Positions 18,696 to 30,962 of a stretch of DNA of 64,000 nucleotides are shown one piece after another (within the stretch, counting starts at the first letter, position 1; each line of letters starts with the position of its first letter). The notes beneath the pieces are model-generated. The model was not told the DNA's origin. It made no database searches and saw nothing but the letters and a program-made list of their open reading frames with translations. Source of the DNA: Corynebacterium xerosis NBRC 16721 = ATCC 373 (GTDB lineage: Bacteria; Actinomycetota; Actinomycetes; Mycobacteriales; Mycobacteriaceae); the NCBI RefSeq assembly GCF_001552415.1, contig NZ_BCRD01000001.1, forward strand, positions 558,001-622,000, in the 5' to 3' direction. A program made the position numbers and the translations under genes.

Positions 18696-19283
18696 ATGGA
18701 TCCGCAGACCCCCGCGGCGGCCGTCCCGCACGCCCGCCGCCCGCCCCGCTTCATCGGCGACGCGTCGGCCGTGCTGCTCGCGGCGCTGGTCGGCGGCGTA
18801 CTCGGCGGCGTCACATGGGCGATGGCCCGCCCCATGCAGACCGTCACCTTCCTCGAGGGCGGCCGTTTGGCGGTGGGGCAGGACGGTCTCGACGCGACGT
18901 TCTCGGCTCTGCTGTGGTTCACCGGCATCGCGCTGGTGCTGGGGCTGGTGCTGGGCACGATCGCGCACAAGCGCTTTCCGACGGCCCGCGGCCTGGCCAT
19001 GGAGGCCTGGGTCGGAGTTTCGGCGTTGGCCATGGCCGCCGTGCAGCTGGCGTCGGGCAACCTGATCGCCGGGGTGCGCCAGCCCGACCTGGACGCCGTC
19101 GCGCCGGGCTCGTCGGTGGACGTGCTGCCCGCGTTCGACGTGCCGGTGGCGCTGCTCGTCGCGCCGTTCGCGGCGATGCTGGCGTACTGGTGCCTGATCT
19201 TCCTGGCGCCCGGGGCGGAGGCGGAACCGGGGCCCGGGCGCGGCGGCGACGGTGATGCGGGGGACGCCCGCCCCACGGGCTAA
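18696..19283 (+). CDS. four-helix membrane protein (unknown function)
   Basis: A 195-aa protein with four predicted membrane helices (about 22–44, 68–88, 103–122, 147–170) and an acidic Gly-rich cytosolic tail. The layout resembles actinobacterial DUF2567-type proteins, but I cannot confirm the family. The ATG follows TACATT (18683–18688) by 7 nt, so it is probably leaderless. It is divergent from bioF and 40 nt upstream of nadA. Confidence 0.75.
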   Translation: MDPQTPAAAVPHARRPPRFIGDASAVLLAALVGGVLGGVTWAMARPMQTVTFLEGGRLAVGQDGLDATFSALLWFTGIALVLGLVLGTIAHKRFPTARGLAMEAWVGVSALAMAAVQLASGNLIAGVRQPDLDAVAPGSSVDVLPAFDVPVALLVAPFAAMLAYWCLIFLAPGAEAEPGPGRGGDGDAGDARPTG

Positions 19284-19323
19284 TATCGGCGGCAAGAAGA
19301 TCCTCCCCAGCCAAGGAGCCGAT

Positions 19324-20412
19324 GTGACCACCCACGCGTCCGCGCAGGAAAGCGCGACCCTCAAGCCCCTCGAGTCCGCGTTGGCGGCGTCCGTCGTCGA
19401 CGGCGAGGGCGGCTACACGGGCGTCGAGGCGACGCCGGAATGGGCCGACGAGGTCCGCCGCCTGGCCAAGGAGCGCAACGCCGTCATCCTGGCGCACAAC
19501 TACCAGCTGCCGGAGATCCAGGACATCGCCGATTACGTCGGCGACTCCCTCGGCCTGTCGCGCGTGGCCGCCGAGACCGAGGCGGAGGTCATCGTGTTCT
19601 GCGGCGTCCACTTCATGGCGGAGACCGCGAAGATCCTCAGCCCCGGCAAGACGGTGCTCATCCCCGACGAACGCGCCGGCTGCTCGCTGGCCGACTCCAT
19701 CTCGGCCGAGGAGCTGCGCGAGTGGAAGGCCGAGCACCCGGGCGCCCTGGTGGTCAGCTACGTCAACACCACCGCCGACGTGAAGGCCGAGACCGACGTG
19801 TGCTGCACGTCCTCCAACGCCGTCGACGTCATCGAGTCGCTGCCGGCGGACAAGGAGATCCTGTTCAACCCGGACCAGTTCCTCGGCGCGCACGTCAAGC
19901 GCGAGTCCGGCCGCGACAACATCCGCATCTGGGCCGGCGAGTGCCACGTCCACGCCAACATCAACGGCGACGAGCTGGCGCGCCGGGCGGCGGACAACCC
20001 CGACGCCGACCTGTACATCCACCCGGAGTGCGGTTGCGCGAATTCGGCGATCTACCTGGCCGGCGAAGGCACCATCGAGCCGGAGCGCGTGCACATGCTC
20101 TCCACCGGCGAAATGCTGGCGTCGGCGCAGCGCGAGGCCCAGCGCGCGGAGAACCGCGAGGACCGCAAGGTGCTCGTGGCCACCGAGGTCGGCATGCTGC
20201 ACCAGCTGCGCAAGGCCGCCCCGGACGTGGAGTTCGAGGCCATCAACGACCGTGCCTCCTGCGTCTACATGAAGATGATCACCCCGTCGGCCCTGCTGCG
20301 CTGCCTCGCCGAGGGCACCGACGAGGTCACCGTGCCCGCCGACGTCGCCGAGAAGGCGCGCGCGTCGGTCGAGCGCATGATCGCCATCGGCAATCCGGGC
20401 GGCGGCGAGTAG
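19324..20412 (+). CDS. nadA: quinolinate synthase NadA
   Basis: A 362-aa [4Fe-4S] enzyme that condenses iminoaspartate (from NadB) with dihydroxyacetone phosphate to give quinolinate. Cluster ligands are expected in '[10 protein letters not shown]' (C93), 'DVCCTSSNA' and 'HPECGC'. '[20 protein letters not shown]' is diagnostic. The GTG at 19324 with AAGGAG upstream is preferred; the ATG two bases earlier is out of frame. A TAATAT box overlaps the stop codon of the gene before it. First gene of nadABC. Confidence 0.96.
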   Translation: MTTHASAQESATLKPLESALAASVVDGEGGYTGVEATPEWADEVRRLAKERNAVILAHNYQLPEIQDIADYVGDSLGLSRVAAETEAEVIVFCGVHFMAETAKILSPGKTVLIPDERAGCSLADSISAEELREWKAEHPGALVVSYVNTTADVKAETDVCCTSSNAVDVIESLPADKEILFNPDQFLGAHVKRESGRDNIRIWAGECHVHANINGDELARRAADNPDADLYIHPECGCANSAIYLAGEGTIEPERVHMLSTGEMLASAQREAQRAENREDRKVLVATEVGMLHQLRKAAPDVEFEAINDRASCVYMKMITPSALLRCLAEGTDEVTVPADVAEKARASVERMIAIGNPGGGE

Positions 20413-20416
20413 GGCC

Positions 20417-22045
20417 GTGGGCGCCGGAGCCGGTGTTCACGGGCCCGCGTTCGGGTTCGACTGGGCGGCGCACTGCGATCTGCTGGTCATCGGCGGTGGC
20501 GTCGCGGGCCTGTCTGCGGTGCGCCGGGGCCGCGAGTTGGGGCTCGACGTCCTGCTCGTGGACAAGGGGCACTGGTCCGAGGGCGCGCGCCGTCACCTGC
20601 GGTTCGAGGGGGCGGCGACGAACCTCGCCCAGGGCGGGCTGTCGGTCGTCGGCCTCGGCGACGCGCCCCAGGGGCCGGAGGGCCCCGGCGGATCGGATGG
20701 CCCCGACGGCCCCGATTCGGTGGAGTCCCACGTCGCCGACACCCTCGATGCGGGCGCCGGGCATTGCGACGAGGCCGCCGTCCGCGCCATCGTCGGCGCC
20801 GGCGCTCGGGCCACGCAGTGGCTCATCGACCTGGGCGCGCGCTTCGACGCGAAGACCGACCCGGCCGACGCCGGCCAGTACTCCCGCACCCGCGAAGGCG
20901 GCCATTCCCATCGCCGCATCATCCACGCCGGCGGCGACGCCACGGGCGCGGAGATCCAGCGGGCCCTGGAGGCCTCCGTGGCCGGGGTGCGGGTGCTGCA
21001 GAATGCGGTGGCGGAGGAGATCATCGTCGACGGCGGTGACGGAGACGGTGGCGCCGGCGGCAACAGCGGTGTCGGCGACGGCAACCGCGCCTTCGGCGCC
21101 CTGGTCCGCGATCCGCGCGGCCTCGGTGCGGTGACGGCGGCGGCGACGCTCATCGCCACCGGCGGCGTCGGCCATCTGTTCCGCGCGACGACGGCACCGG
21201 ATGGGGCGCACGGCCAGGGCCAGTGCCTGGCGCTCGACGCCGGCGCGGAGCTCGCGGACATGGAGTTCATCCAGTTCCACCCGACGGTCCTGTTCGACCG
21301 CGAGCGCCGCGGCCGCCGGCCCCTCATCTCGGAGGCCGTCCGCGGCGAGGGCGCCCGGCTGGTCGATTCCCGCGGCCGCTCCGTCACCGAGGGCGTCGAC
21401 CCGCGCGGCGATCTGGCGCCGCGCGACATCGTTTCCCGCGCCATCGCCACGCGCCTGCGCGAACTCGGCGAGGAGTGCGTGTTCCTCGACGCCCGGCACA
21501 TCGACGGCGTGCGCGATCGCTTTCCGACGGTCACCGCCGGCGTGGCCACCGCCGGATTGGACCCGGCGAAGGATCTGCTGCCCGTCGCCCCGGCCGTGCA
21601 CTACTCCTGCGGAGGCATCGCCACCGACGTCGACGGCCGCACCCGCGTCCCGGGGCTCTACGCCGCCGGCGAATGCGCCCGCACGGGATTGCACGGAGCC
21701 AACCGCCTGGCGTCGAATTCGCTGTTGGAGGGCATCGTCGTCGGCCGCGCCGTCGCCGAGGACGTTGCCGCGGCCATCGCGGCCAGGGAATTGGGGGAGA
21801 AGGGGCCCGGCGACATCCGGCGCCGCCGCATCCGCCCGCGCCCCTGGCCGCGCGACCTCGACCGCCTGCAGCGCGCCATGACCGACGGCGCCGGCGTCAC
21901 GCGCACCGCCGAATCGCTGGCGCGCGCCGCCCACGCGCTGTCGGCGCTGCCCGACTCCGCGGAAGTCGCCGTGGCGCGGGCGATCGTCGCCGCGGCCGCC
22001 GCGCGCCCCACCACCCTGGGCTGCCACACGCGGCTGGACGGGTGA
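20417..22045 (+). CDS. nadB: L-aspartate oxidase NadB
   Basis: A 542-aa flavoprotein of the succinate-dehydrogenase family that oxidises L-aspartate to iminoaspartate for NadA. Motifs: FAD-binding 'LLVIGGGVAGLSAV' near residue 20, 'TNLAQGGLSVV', 'FIQFHPTV' and 'TGLHGANRLASNSLLEG'. Two Gly/Asp-rich insertions (about 90–100 and 205–225) look lineage-specific. It starts with GTG 4 nt after the nadA stop. Confidence 0.95.
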   Translation: MGAGAGVHGPAFGFDWAAHCDLLVIGGGVAGLSAVRRGRELGLDVLLVDKGHWSEGARRHLRFEGAATNLAQGGLSVVGLGDAPQGPEGPGGSDGPDGPDSVESHVADTLDAGAGHCDEAAVRAIVGAGARATQWLIDLGARFDAKTDPADAGQYSRTREGGHSHRRIIHAGGDATGAEIQRALEASVAGVRVLQNAVAEEIIVDGGDGDGGAGGNSGVGDGNRAFGALVRDPRGLGAVTAAATLIATGGVGHLFRATTAPDGAHGQGQCLALDAGAELADMEFIQFHPTVLFDRERRGRRPLISEAVRGEGARLVDSRGRSVTEGVDPRGDLAPRDIVSRAIATRLRELGEECVFLDARHIDGVRDRFPTVTAGVATAGLDPAKDLLPVAPAVHYSCGGIATDVDGRTRVPGLYAAGECARTGLHGANRLASNSLLEGIVVGRAVAEDVAAAIAARELGEKGPGDIRRRRIRPRPWPRDLDRLQRAMTDGAGVTRTAESLARAAHALSALPDSAEVAVARAIVAAAAARPTTLGCHTRLDG

Positions 22046-22080
22046 CGCGGCGGCGTCGCAAAGCAACCACCACGGACCGA

Positions 22081-22110
22081 CCACCACCGACCACCACCGA
22101 CCATCACCGA
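22081..22110. repeat. 10-bp tandem repeat (nadB–nadC)
   Basis: CCACCACCGA, CCACCACCGA, CCATCACCGA in tandem just before the nadC Shine-Dalgarno. Confidence 0.85.
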
Positions 22111-22120
22111 GGAGCACCGA

Positions 22121-22963
22121 ATGCTGGACGAACAGATCACCCGCGGCCTCATCCGCACCGCGCTGCAGGAGGACCTGGCCTACGGCCCCGACGTGACGTC
22201 GCTGGCCACCGTCGGGCCGGCGCAGCGATCGCGGGCGACCGTGACCTCGCGCGTCGACGGGGTCATCGCCGCGGGCGACGCCATCCGCTGGACGCTCGAG
22301 GAGGTCATCGCCGACGAATTCGAGGTGGAGATCCTGGTGGCCGACGGCGGCCGCGTCGCCCCGGGCACCGTCGTCGCCGAGATCGAAGCGCCCACCCGCG
22401 GGCTGCTGACGGCGGAGCGGACGCTTCTCAACATCGTCACGCACGCCTCCGGCATCGCCAGCGCGACCCGCCGCTGGGTCGACGCCGTCGAGGGCACCGG
22501 CGCCCGCATCCGCGACTCCCGCAAAACCATCCCGGGCCTGCGCAATTTGCAGAAGTATGCCGTGACCTGCGGTGGCGGCGTCAACCACCGCAACGGCCTG
22601 GGCGACGAGGCCCTGATCAAGGACAACCACGTCGCCGCCGCCGGCGGCGTCGTCCCCGCCCTGGAGCGCGTGCGCCGCGCGTACCCGGAGCTCAAGTGCG
22701 AAATCGAGGTCGACGACCTCACGCAGCTCGACCAGGTGCTGGAGATGAAGCCCGAGCTGGTCATGCTGGACAACTTCGAGGTGTGGCAGACGCAGATCGC
22801 CGTCCAGCGCCGCGCCCAGGTTTCCCCGGCCACGCAGCTGGAGTCCTCCGGCGGGCTGACGCTGGACGTCGCCCGCGAATACGCCTCCTGCGGCGTCGAC
22901 TTCCTGGCCGTCGGCGCGCTGACCCACTCGTCCGGCGTGCTGGATCTGGGTCTGGACTTCTAG
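22121..22963 (+). CDS. nadC: nicotinate-nucleotide diphosphorylase NadC
   Basis: A 280-aa quinolinate phosphoribosyltransferase that makes nicotinate mononucleotide from quinolinate and PRPP. Motifs: 'LLTAERTLLNIVTHASGIAS', 'RDSRKTIPGLRNLQKYAV' (R134, K135) and 'HRNGLGDEALIKDNH'. GAGGAG 6 nt upstream supports the ATG. The 75-bp gap from nadB holds a 10-bp tandem repeat and a copy of the dispersed CGTCGCAAAGC motif. Confidence 0.97.
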   Translation: MLDEQITRGLIRTALQEDLAYGPDVTSLATVGPAQRSRATVTSRVDGVIAAGDAIRWTLEEVIADEFEVEILVADGGRVAPGTVVAEIEAPTRGLLTAERTLLNIVTHASGIASATRRWVDAVEGTGARIRDSRKTIPGLRNLQKYAVTCGGGVNHRNGLGDEALIKDNHVAAAGGVVPALERVRRAYPELKCEIEVDDLTQLDQVLEMKPELVMLDNFEVWQTQIAVQRRAQVSPATQLESSGGLTLDVAREYASCGVDFLAVGALTHSSGVLDLGLDF

Positions 22964-23012
22964 GTCCGCGACTCCTGGCCGCGCTGGACTTCCGGCTGCC
23001 CCGCTTACGGCC

Positions 23013-23029
23013 GCCCCGACTTCCGGGGC
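23013..23029. terminator. short GC hairpin between convergent genes
   Basis: GCCCCG / CGGGGC with a 5-nt loop, between the nadC stop and the stop of the convergent monooxygenase gene. The stem is only 6 bp. Confidence 0.35.
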
Positions 23030-23047
23030 CGCGGGTGCCCGGGGCAG

Positions 23048-24133
23048 TCAGTCGTCGAAAAGCGCTTTTAAGGCGATGGCCACGTCGCGGCCCGCGCGAT
23101 TGGCGCCGACCGTCGACGCCCCGGGCCCGTACCCGGCCAGGTGGATGCGCGGATCGGCGGCGACCGCGGTGCCGTCCATGCGGATGCCGCCGCCGGGCCC
23201 ACGCAGCTTCAGGGGCGCCAGGTGGCCCAAATCGGCTCGGAAGCCGGTGGCCCAGATGATGTCGTCGAGTGATTCGAAGGAGCCGTCGCGAAGCCGGACG
23301 CCCTCCGGTTCGATGGCGGTGAACATCGGCAGGGCCCGATGTGCGGCCAGCTCGGGGGAGTACGGCAGGCCCGTCAACGACACGACCGATTGCGGCCGCA
23401 GGCCCCGGCGGACGCGGTCGTCGACGCGCGCGACGACGTCCGCGCCGATCTCGGGGGTGAAGCGCTCCCGTCTCAAAACGGGCGGGCGGCGGATGAACCA
23501 CAGGACCTCCGCCACCCGGTCCACCTCGAGGAGGAACCCGGCCGCCGAGATCCCGCCGCCCACGACGGCGACGCGGTGGCCGCGGAAATCCTCGGCGTCC
23601 CCGTAGTCGACCGTGCGCACGTGCCGGCCGCGGAAGGATTCGTGGCCGGGGATGGACGGCACGAAGGGCCGCCGCCACGTACCCGTGGCATTGACCAGGG
23701 CGCGGGAGAAAATGGTGTTCCCGCCCGCATCGGGGCCCGCACCGGAAGCCGCATCGGGGCCCGCACCGGAGATGGCAGGGAATTCGAGTTCCGAGGCGAA
23801 TCCGCCGTCGACGCGGCGGACACGGCGCACGCGGACCGGGCGCTCGACGTCGGGGACGTGGGCGGCCTCGAAGCGGGCGAAATAGTCGGGGATCGCGACA
23901 TTCGACGGCGTGGCCGGGTCCACGTCTTCGCGGGGCATGCCCGGCAGATCGAAGATCCCGTTGACCGTCGCCATGGTCAGGCTGTCCCAGCGATGCCGCC
24001 ACGCCCCGCCGGGCCCGTCCTCCGCGTCGACGACGATGCGGTCGATGCCCCGCAGGCCCAGATGATGCGCCGCCGACAATCCGGCCTGGCCGGCGCCGAT
24101 GACGAGTACGTCGGTGCGGCGAACGGCGGTCAC
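23048..24133 (-). CDS. flavin-containing monooxygenase-like NAD(P)/FAD oxidoreductase
   Basis: A 361-aa protein with two dinucleotide-binding motifs: FAD 'VLVIGAGQAGLSAAHHLGLRG' at the N-terminus and NADPH 'VAVVGGGISAAG' in the middle. It also has 'GPGGAWRHRWDSL', 'NATGTW' and 'IIWATGF', typical of FMO/CzcO-like enzymes. The substrate is unknown. A small internal duplication (GAGPDA twice) lies around residue 130. The GTG start overlaps the upstream stop by 4 nt, so it is coupled to the helical-repeat gene before it. Confidence 0.88.
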   Translation of the reverse strand: MTAVRRTDVLVIGAGQAGLSAAHHLGLRGIDRIVVDAEDGPGGAWRHRWDSLTMATVNGIFDLPGMPREDVDPATPSNVAIPDYFARFEAAHVPDVERPVRVRRVRRVDGGFASELEFPAISGAGPDAASGAGPDAGGNTIFSRALVNATGTWRRPFVPSIPGHESFRGRHVRTVDYGDAEDFRGHRVAVVGGGISAAGFLLEVDRVAEVLWFIRRPPVLRRERFTPEIGADVVARVDDRVRRGLRPQSVVSLTGLPYSPELAAHRALPMFTAIEPEGVRLRDGSFESLDDIIWATGFRADLGHLAPLKLRGPGGGIRMDGTAVAADPRIHLAGYGPGASTVGANRAGRDVAIALKALFDD

Positions 24134-24720
24134 GGCCGCAGCTGGGCCGTGATCCGCGCCGAGACGTCGTCGAGCAGGCAAGCGAACCGCGCCGCGGTGC
24201 CCGGATCCGAAGTGCCCAGCGCCGCGCGGGCGGCCAGGGCGCGGTTGAGCGCGTCTTCGGCGCGGGGCACGTCGCCGCATTCGAGCTGGCACAGGGCGAT
24301 CTGCGCGAGCAGCGGGATCTCCTGGGCGCGCATGGCATCGGAGCCGAACAGGCCCGCCGACAGTTCCAGGTGATCGACGGCGCGGCCCGGATGGCCGCGG
24401 CGGATCTCCGCGTGGCCGTTGAGCGCGTGCCACTGGGCCCAGCGCATGTGGCGCGGCGGGGTGGCCTCGGCGACCTCGGCGTCGATGGCGTCCGGGTCGT
24501 CGGCCTCGATGGAGTCGAGCAGGTCCATGTAATCGGCGGCGACGTCCATGAGCTTCGGCGACGACCCCCGGATCGGGCGGCCCAGCGAGTCGACGTCGGG
24601 CGCGTCGGCGGCGTCGCCGAGATCGGCGAAACCGGCCATCAGCGAATCGGCGGCGGACCAGAGCTTGCCGTCGGCGGCCAGGGCCGTCGCGGCCTCGAGG
24701 AGTTCGGAGGGGGTGCGCAT
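24130..24720 (-). CDS. TPR-like helical repeat protein
   Basis: A 196-aa soluble helical protein of unknown function. The C-terminal half has TPR-like spacing ('ALNGHAEIRRGHPGRAVDHLELSAGLF', 'AQIALCQLECGDVPRAEDALNRAL'). TAGGAT 8 nt before the ATG suggests a leaderless start. It is the third of three same-strand helical-repeat genes and overlaps the monooxygenase start. Confidence 0.75.
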   Translation of the reverse strand: MRTPSELLEAATALAADGKLWSAADSLMAGFADLGDAADAPDVDSLGRPIRGSSPKLMDVAADYMDLLDSIEADDPDAIDAEVAEATPPRHMRWAQWHALNGHAEIRRGHPGRAVDHLELSAGLFGSDAMRAQEIPLLAQIALCQLECGDVPRAEDALNRALAARAALGTSDPGTAARFACLLDDVSARITAQLRP

Positions 24721-24751
24721 GGTCAGCGATCCTACTGGCCGAACGCCCCGG

Positions 24752-26350
24752 TCAGTTCAGGTGCCCCAGAAGCTCGCGCAGGGCCTCGCGGACGGGGTGG
24801 CCGGACCACGAATCGGCCGGCAGCAGGTCGTCGATGCGGGCGGCGTAGCGCCGCGCGCCCGGTTCATCGTCGCGGTCCATGCAGCAGCGCACCCCGGTAA
24901 GCAGCGCCCGCGCGGCTTCCTCGCCGTCGCCGGCCTCCAGGTAACCGGCCGCGGCGGTGTCCACGTGCCCCAACGCCAGGTCCTCGCGCGACGACGCCCA
25001 GTAGACGTAGGCGAGGTCGTCGTGCCAGTCGGCGATGGACCAGCCGCCGGAAATCAGGTCGCGGGCGTCGACCATCAGGTCCTCGGCCCGTTCCGGATCG
25101 TCGTGGACGGCGCTGCGCGCGGCTTGGCGCAGAGCACGGGAGGCGCCTTCGTCGTCGCCGAGGCGGTGCAGGTGCTCGGCGTGCTCGATGAGCAGGTCCG
25201 CGGCGCGGCCCGAATCCCCGGCCCGCCCGGCGGCGGTGGCGGCGATGGAGAACGCCGCGTCGGTGCGCTCCTCGTCACTGGTCAGCGAGGACCACTGCGC
25301 CACCGGCACCGCGTGGTCGAGGGCGGCGCCATCGTCGCCGGCGTCGAGCAGGGACCGCGCCAAGATCAGGCGCAGGTCCATCACCAGCGCGTTGACCGGC
25401 ATCCCGGACGACGCGTCGAGCGCCTCCTGGGCCAGCTCGGCGGCCCGCGCGTACTCGCCTTCGGAGTTGAGCAGGGCGGTCAGCAGCCGCGCCGACCGCA
25501 GCGTGCCGACCACGAGGTCGTATTCCAGCCCGACTTCCACGACGGGGGCCAGTTGGCGCATGGCCTCGAGGGGTTCCTCGGCTTCCAGCGACAGGTGCGA
25601 CAGCATCTGCCGGGCCTCGATGGTGCTGGTCACCGGCTCGGACGCGGGGGCGGCCGCGACAGCGGCGCAGATGCGCGCCGACTCGACCAGGTCGCCGCGG
25701 CCATGGGCGACCTGGGCCTCCAGCAGTCGGCGGTCGTCGTCGCCGGTGCGCGGAGGGGCGTATTCGGCCGACCACCGGGATAGCGCCCCGGCGAGGTCCG
25801 GCCTGCGGGCCAGCGACGCCGCCGCACCCGCCACCGCGGCCGACAGTGCGAACTGATACGCCTCCGGGCCACTGGGGCGCAGGTCTAAGATGTCGCGGGT
25901 CAGCGACGTCAGCACCGGCACGTCCGCATCCATTGGGCGGGCGCCGCCGGGACGGGCGTCGATGAACTTCTCCGCCTCGGCGAAGGCCCCGAAGGACCGC
26001 GCGTGGAAGGCCGCCGCCGGGCGATCGGTGCGCACGGCCCAATCGAGCCAGCGCCGCCTGGCCTCCTCGGCTTCGTCGGAAAGCTCGAGCTGATCGGCCG
26101 CCGCGTGCCGCAGGGCGTGAAATTCGCCGAGCAGTTCCTCGGGAACCTCGGCGGGGTCGTCGTCGAGCCAATGATCGCGGGCGTAGGCCGTCACCGCGCG
26201 CCAGCTGGACACGTGGTCGAGCGAGCGGGCCGACTGCCGCGAAAAGGCCACCAGCCCCGGCAAATCGGCGGGCACCGCGGGAGGGGGCGTCGCCGGCGCG
26301 CGCACCACAATCGGGGCCGACGCGTCCACGGATTCATCCCACCAGGTCAT
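24752..26350 (-). CDS. TPR-like helical repeat protein (paralogue of next gene)
   Basis: A 532-aa soluble Ala/Leu/Asp/Glu-rich helical protein with no signal peptide and TPR-like periodicity from about 180 to the end. The block 'ARICAAVAAAPASEPVTSTIEA' aligns with 'ARLCAAAADEPMGEPVTAAIDF' in the adjacent gene, so the two are paralogues. Function unknown; scaffold or regulatory roles are possible. CACAAT 6 nt before the ATG at 26350 marks a leaderless start. Confidence 0.78.
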   Translation of the reverse strand: MTWWDESVDASAPIVVRAPATPPPAVPADLPGLVAFSRQSARSLDHVSSWRAVTAYARDHWLDDDPAEVPEELLGEFHALRHAAADQLELSDEAEEARRRWLDWAVRTDRPAAAFHARSFGAFAEAEKFIDARPGGARPMDADVPVLTSLTRDILDLRPSGPEAYQFALSAAVAGAAASLARRPDLAGALSRWSAEYAPPRTGDDDRRLLEAQVAHGRGDLVESARICAAVAAAPASEPVTSTIEARQMLSHLSLEAEEPLEAMRQLAPVVEVGLEYDLVVGTLRSARLLTALLNSEGEYARAAELAQEALDASSGMPVNALVMDLRLILARSLLDAGDDGAALDHAVPVAQWSSLTSDEERTDAAFSIAATAAGRAGDSGRAADLLIEHAEHLHRLGDDEGASRALRQAARSAVHDDPERAEDLMVDARDLISGGWSIADWHDDLAYVYWASSREDLALGHVDTAAAGYLEAGDGEEAARALLTGVRCCMDRDDEPGARRYAARIDDLLPADSWSGHPVREALRELLGHLN

Positions 26351-26391
26351 TCGGCCATTGTGTGTCCCCGGGGCGGGCGAAGGCAAAACGC

Positions 26392-27357
26392 CTACTTCGC
26401 GGCGGCGGCGACCTCGCGCAGCGCGGGGGAGTCCGGGAACCCTTTGGCGGCGGCCAGCGCGGCCTGCGCCATGGCGCGGCGTTCGCGCGTGCGCCCCATG
26501 CGGTCGAGCACCGGCGCCGACAGGCGTGCGGCGGCGACCTGGTCGAGGGCGAGGCCGGCGTCGGCGGCTTGCTTTGCGACGCCGGCCAACATCCGCGCGG
26601 CCGTCTCGTCGTGACCGGCCTCGATGGAATACAGCGCCAGTTCGCGGCGGAAATCGATGGCGGCCGTCACCGGCTCGCCCATCGGTTCGTCGGCCGCCGC
26701 CGCGCACAAGCGCGCCGCGGCCGGCAGATCGCCGATGGCGTGCAGGCGGCGGGCGTCGATGAGGGTGACGGCGTCCGACAGGTTCTCGGCGCCCGGTGCC
26801 TCCGACTGATCGCGCAGCCAATTGGCCAGCGGCTCGGCGATGTCGGGCCGGCGGACCAGCGTCGCGGCGGACTCCGTCTGGAGCATCGCGTCGACGAGGA
26901 TCGGATCGGCGGGCTCGGTCGCCGGGCTCGGTTCGCCCTCGCGGCCGGGCAGGCCCCGCACCATCTGGGCGAGCAGCGGGATGTCGGTGACGTCGGCGCC
27001 AGAGGAACTGTCGTCGACGAAGCGGAGCCAGCGGTTGGCTTCGTCGACGGCCAGACGGGACCGTGCCCGCAGCTCGTGGGCGGCGTTGCCGCGGGTCATG
27101 GCCCACCCGGTCCACGCCATGGCCGCGGAGTGGGCCAGCTTTTCCATGCCGAGCGATTCGGCGACCGAACGCCGCAGCGAATGGTGCGCACCGTGCAGAT
27201 CGGCGTCCAGGTCGGCCGGCGGCTCGGGGCTCTCCGCATGGCCCGACGCCGCGAACTCCGCCGCGACGAGGCGGGCCGCCAGAGGATCCCCGTCCCATGC
27301 GGCGGAGAGTGCACGGCGCGCCAGATCGGCCAGGTCTCTGCTATCGGTGCTGGACAT
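26392..27357 (-). CDS. TPR-like helical repeat protein (shorter paralogue)
   Basis: A 321-aa soluble helical protein, the shorter relative of its downstream neighbour; similarity is clearest in the second half. Function unknown. The ATG at 27357 follows GACAAT by 7 nt (leaderless). It is divergent from hisD across 245 bp. Confidence 0.77.
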   Translation of the reverse strand: MSSTDSRDLADLARRALSAAWDGDPLAARLVAAEFAASGHAESPEPPADLDADLHGAHHSLRRSVAESLGMEKLAHSAAMAWTGWAMTRGNAAHELRARSRLAVDEANRWLRFVDDSSSGADVTDIPLLAQMVRGLPGREGEPSPATEPADPILVDAMLQTESAATLVRRPDIAEPLANWLRDQSEAPGAENLSDAVTLIDARRLHAIGDLPAAARLCAAAADEPMGEPVTAAIDFRRELALYSIEAGHDETAARMLAGVAKQAADAGLALDQVAAARLSAPVLDRMGRTRERRAMAQAALAAAKGFPDSPALREVAAAAK

Positions 27358-27461
27358 GCGGACGATTGTCCCGGATACGCAGGCATCCGCGCAACGGAAA
27401 CTCCGAAGGTGGAACTCGGAAGGGGGTGGAGGGGCTCGGCGGGGCCGCTGCCGGGGCTGTC

Positions 27462-27515
27462 GTTGGGCTGCCGTTGGGCTGCCTCCGGATCGTGGCAGGG
27501 CCGCGGCAGGGCCGC
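27462..27515. repeat. two adjacent 11-bp tandem duplications
   Basis: GTTGGGCTGCC at 27462–27472 and 27473–27483, then GGCAGGGCCGC at 27494–27504 and 27505–27515, all just upstream of the hisD promoter. Confidence 0.85.
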
Positions 27516-27540
27516 GACCGGGCGGGATGCCGGCGGCAAC

Positions 27541-27546
27541 TATGAT
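27541..27546 (+). promoter_or_regulatory. -10 box of hisD promoter
   Basis: TATGAT, a strong -10 match, about 55 nt before the hisD start. No clear -35 at the usual distance. Confidence 0.5.
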
Positions 27547-27602
27547 GAACCCGATCAACGAGCAAGCTCCCGAGCACCTCCCGAAAGGTGGCGTCTGCCC
27601 CG

Positions 27603-30121
<2,519 letters not shown>

Positions 30122-30124
30122 ACA

Positions 30125-30748
30125 ATGACCGATCCCACCCACGGCGGCGCCACCCGCGTCGGCACCGTCGAACGCGCCACCAGCGAGTCGTCGATCGTCT
30201 GCACGGTCGACCTCGACGGCACCGGCCGGGCCGACATCGATACCGGCCTGCCGTTCTTCGACCACATGCTCACCGCCCTGACGGTGCACGGCAGGTTCGA
30301 CATCAAGCTCCACGCCAACGGCGACACCGAGGTCGACGCGCACCACACCGTCGAGGACACCGGCATCGTGCTGGGCCAGGCGTTCGCGCAGGCGCTGGGC
30401 GACAAGGCGGGCATCCGCCGCTTCGCCGACGCCTACGTCCCCATGGACGAGACCCTGGCGCACGCGATCGTCGACGTGTCGGGCCGCCCGTACTTCGTCA
30501 TCACCGGCGAGCCGGAGCAGATGCTCTCGGCGGTCATCGGCGGCCATTACGCCACCGTGATCAACGAGCACTTCTTCGAGTCCTTCGCCCTCAACGCCCG
30601 GATTGCCCTCCATGTCCGGTGCCTGTACGGTCGCGATCCGCACCACATCACCGAGGCGGAGTACAAGGCCGTCGCCCGCGCCCTGCGCGCGGCGTGTGAA
30701 CCGGACCCGCGCGTCCAGGGCATCCCGTCGACGAAGGGCACCCTGTGA
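30125..30748 (+). CDS. hisB: imidazoleglycerol-phosphate dehydratase HisB
   Basis: A 207-aa monofunctional dehydratase without the N-terminal phosphatase domain of enterobacterial HisB. Metal-binding repeats: '[11 protein letters not shown]', '[19 protein letters not shown]', 'GRPYFVI', '[17 protein letters not shown]' and '[16 protein letters not shown]'. It starts 3 nt after the hisC stop, and its stop overlaps the GTG of the small membrane protein. Confidence 0.97.
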   Translation: MTDPTHGGATRVGTVERATSESSIVCTVDLDGTGRADIDTGLPFFDHMLTALTVHGRFDIKLHANGDTEVDAHHTVEDTGIVLGQAFAQALGDKAGIRRFADAYVPMDETLAHAIVDVSGRPYFVITGEPEQMLSAVIGGHYATVINEHFFESFALNARIALHVRCLYGRDPHHITEAEYKAVARALRAACEPDPRVQGIPSTKGTL

Positions 30749-30918
30749 GCGCCGCCGACATGCCCACGATCTTCCTGTTCATCCTCGCCGGCCTGCTGGT
30801 CGGCGGCGCCTGGTCCGCGTACCAGGCGGGCTCGAGGTTCGGGACGGTCGTCCTGGGCCTGCTGGCGGTGCTGGCCACCGCCGGCGCGGTGCTGTGGCTC
30901 GTGGGAGAAATGAACTGA
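30745..30918 (+). CDS. small two-helix membrane protein
   Basis: A 57-aa protein from a GTG at 30745 that overlaps the hisB stop by 4 nt. Two hydrophobic helices (about 7–25 and 33–52) are joined by 'YQAGSRFG'. Function unknown. Tight coupling to hisB suggests a real gene; it looks like a conserved small protein between hisB and the MFS gene. Confidence 0.72.
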   Translation: MSAADMPTIFLFILAGLLVGGAWSAYQAGSRFGTVVLGLLAVLATAGAVLWLVGEMN

Positions 30919-30962
30919 TTCGATGGATCCGGCGCGCGCCGGGGAACGGGAGATGAGCTGAC

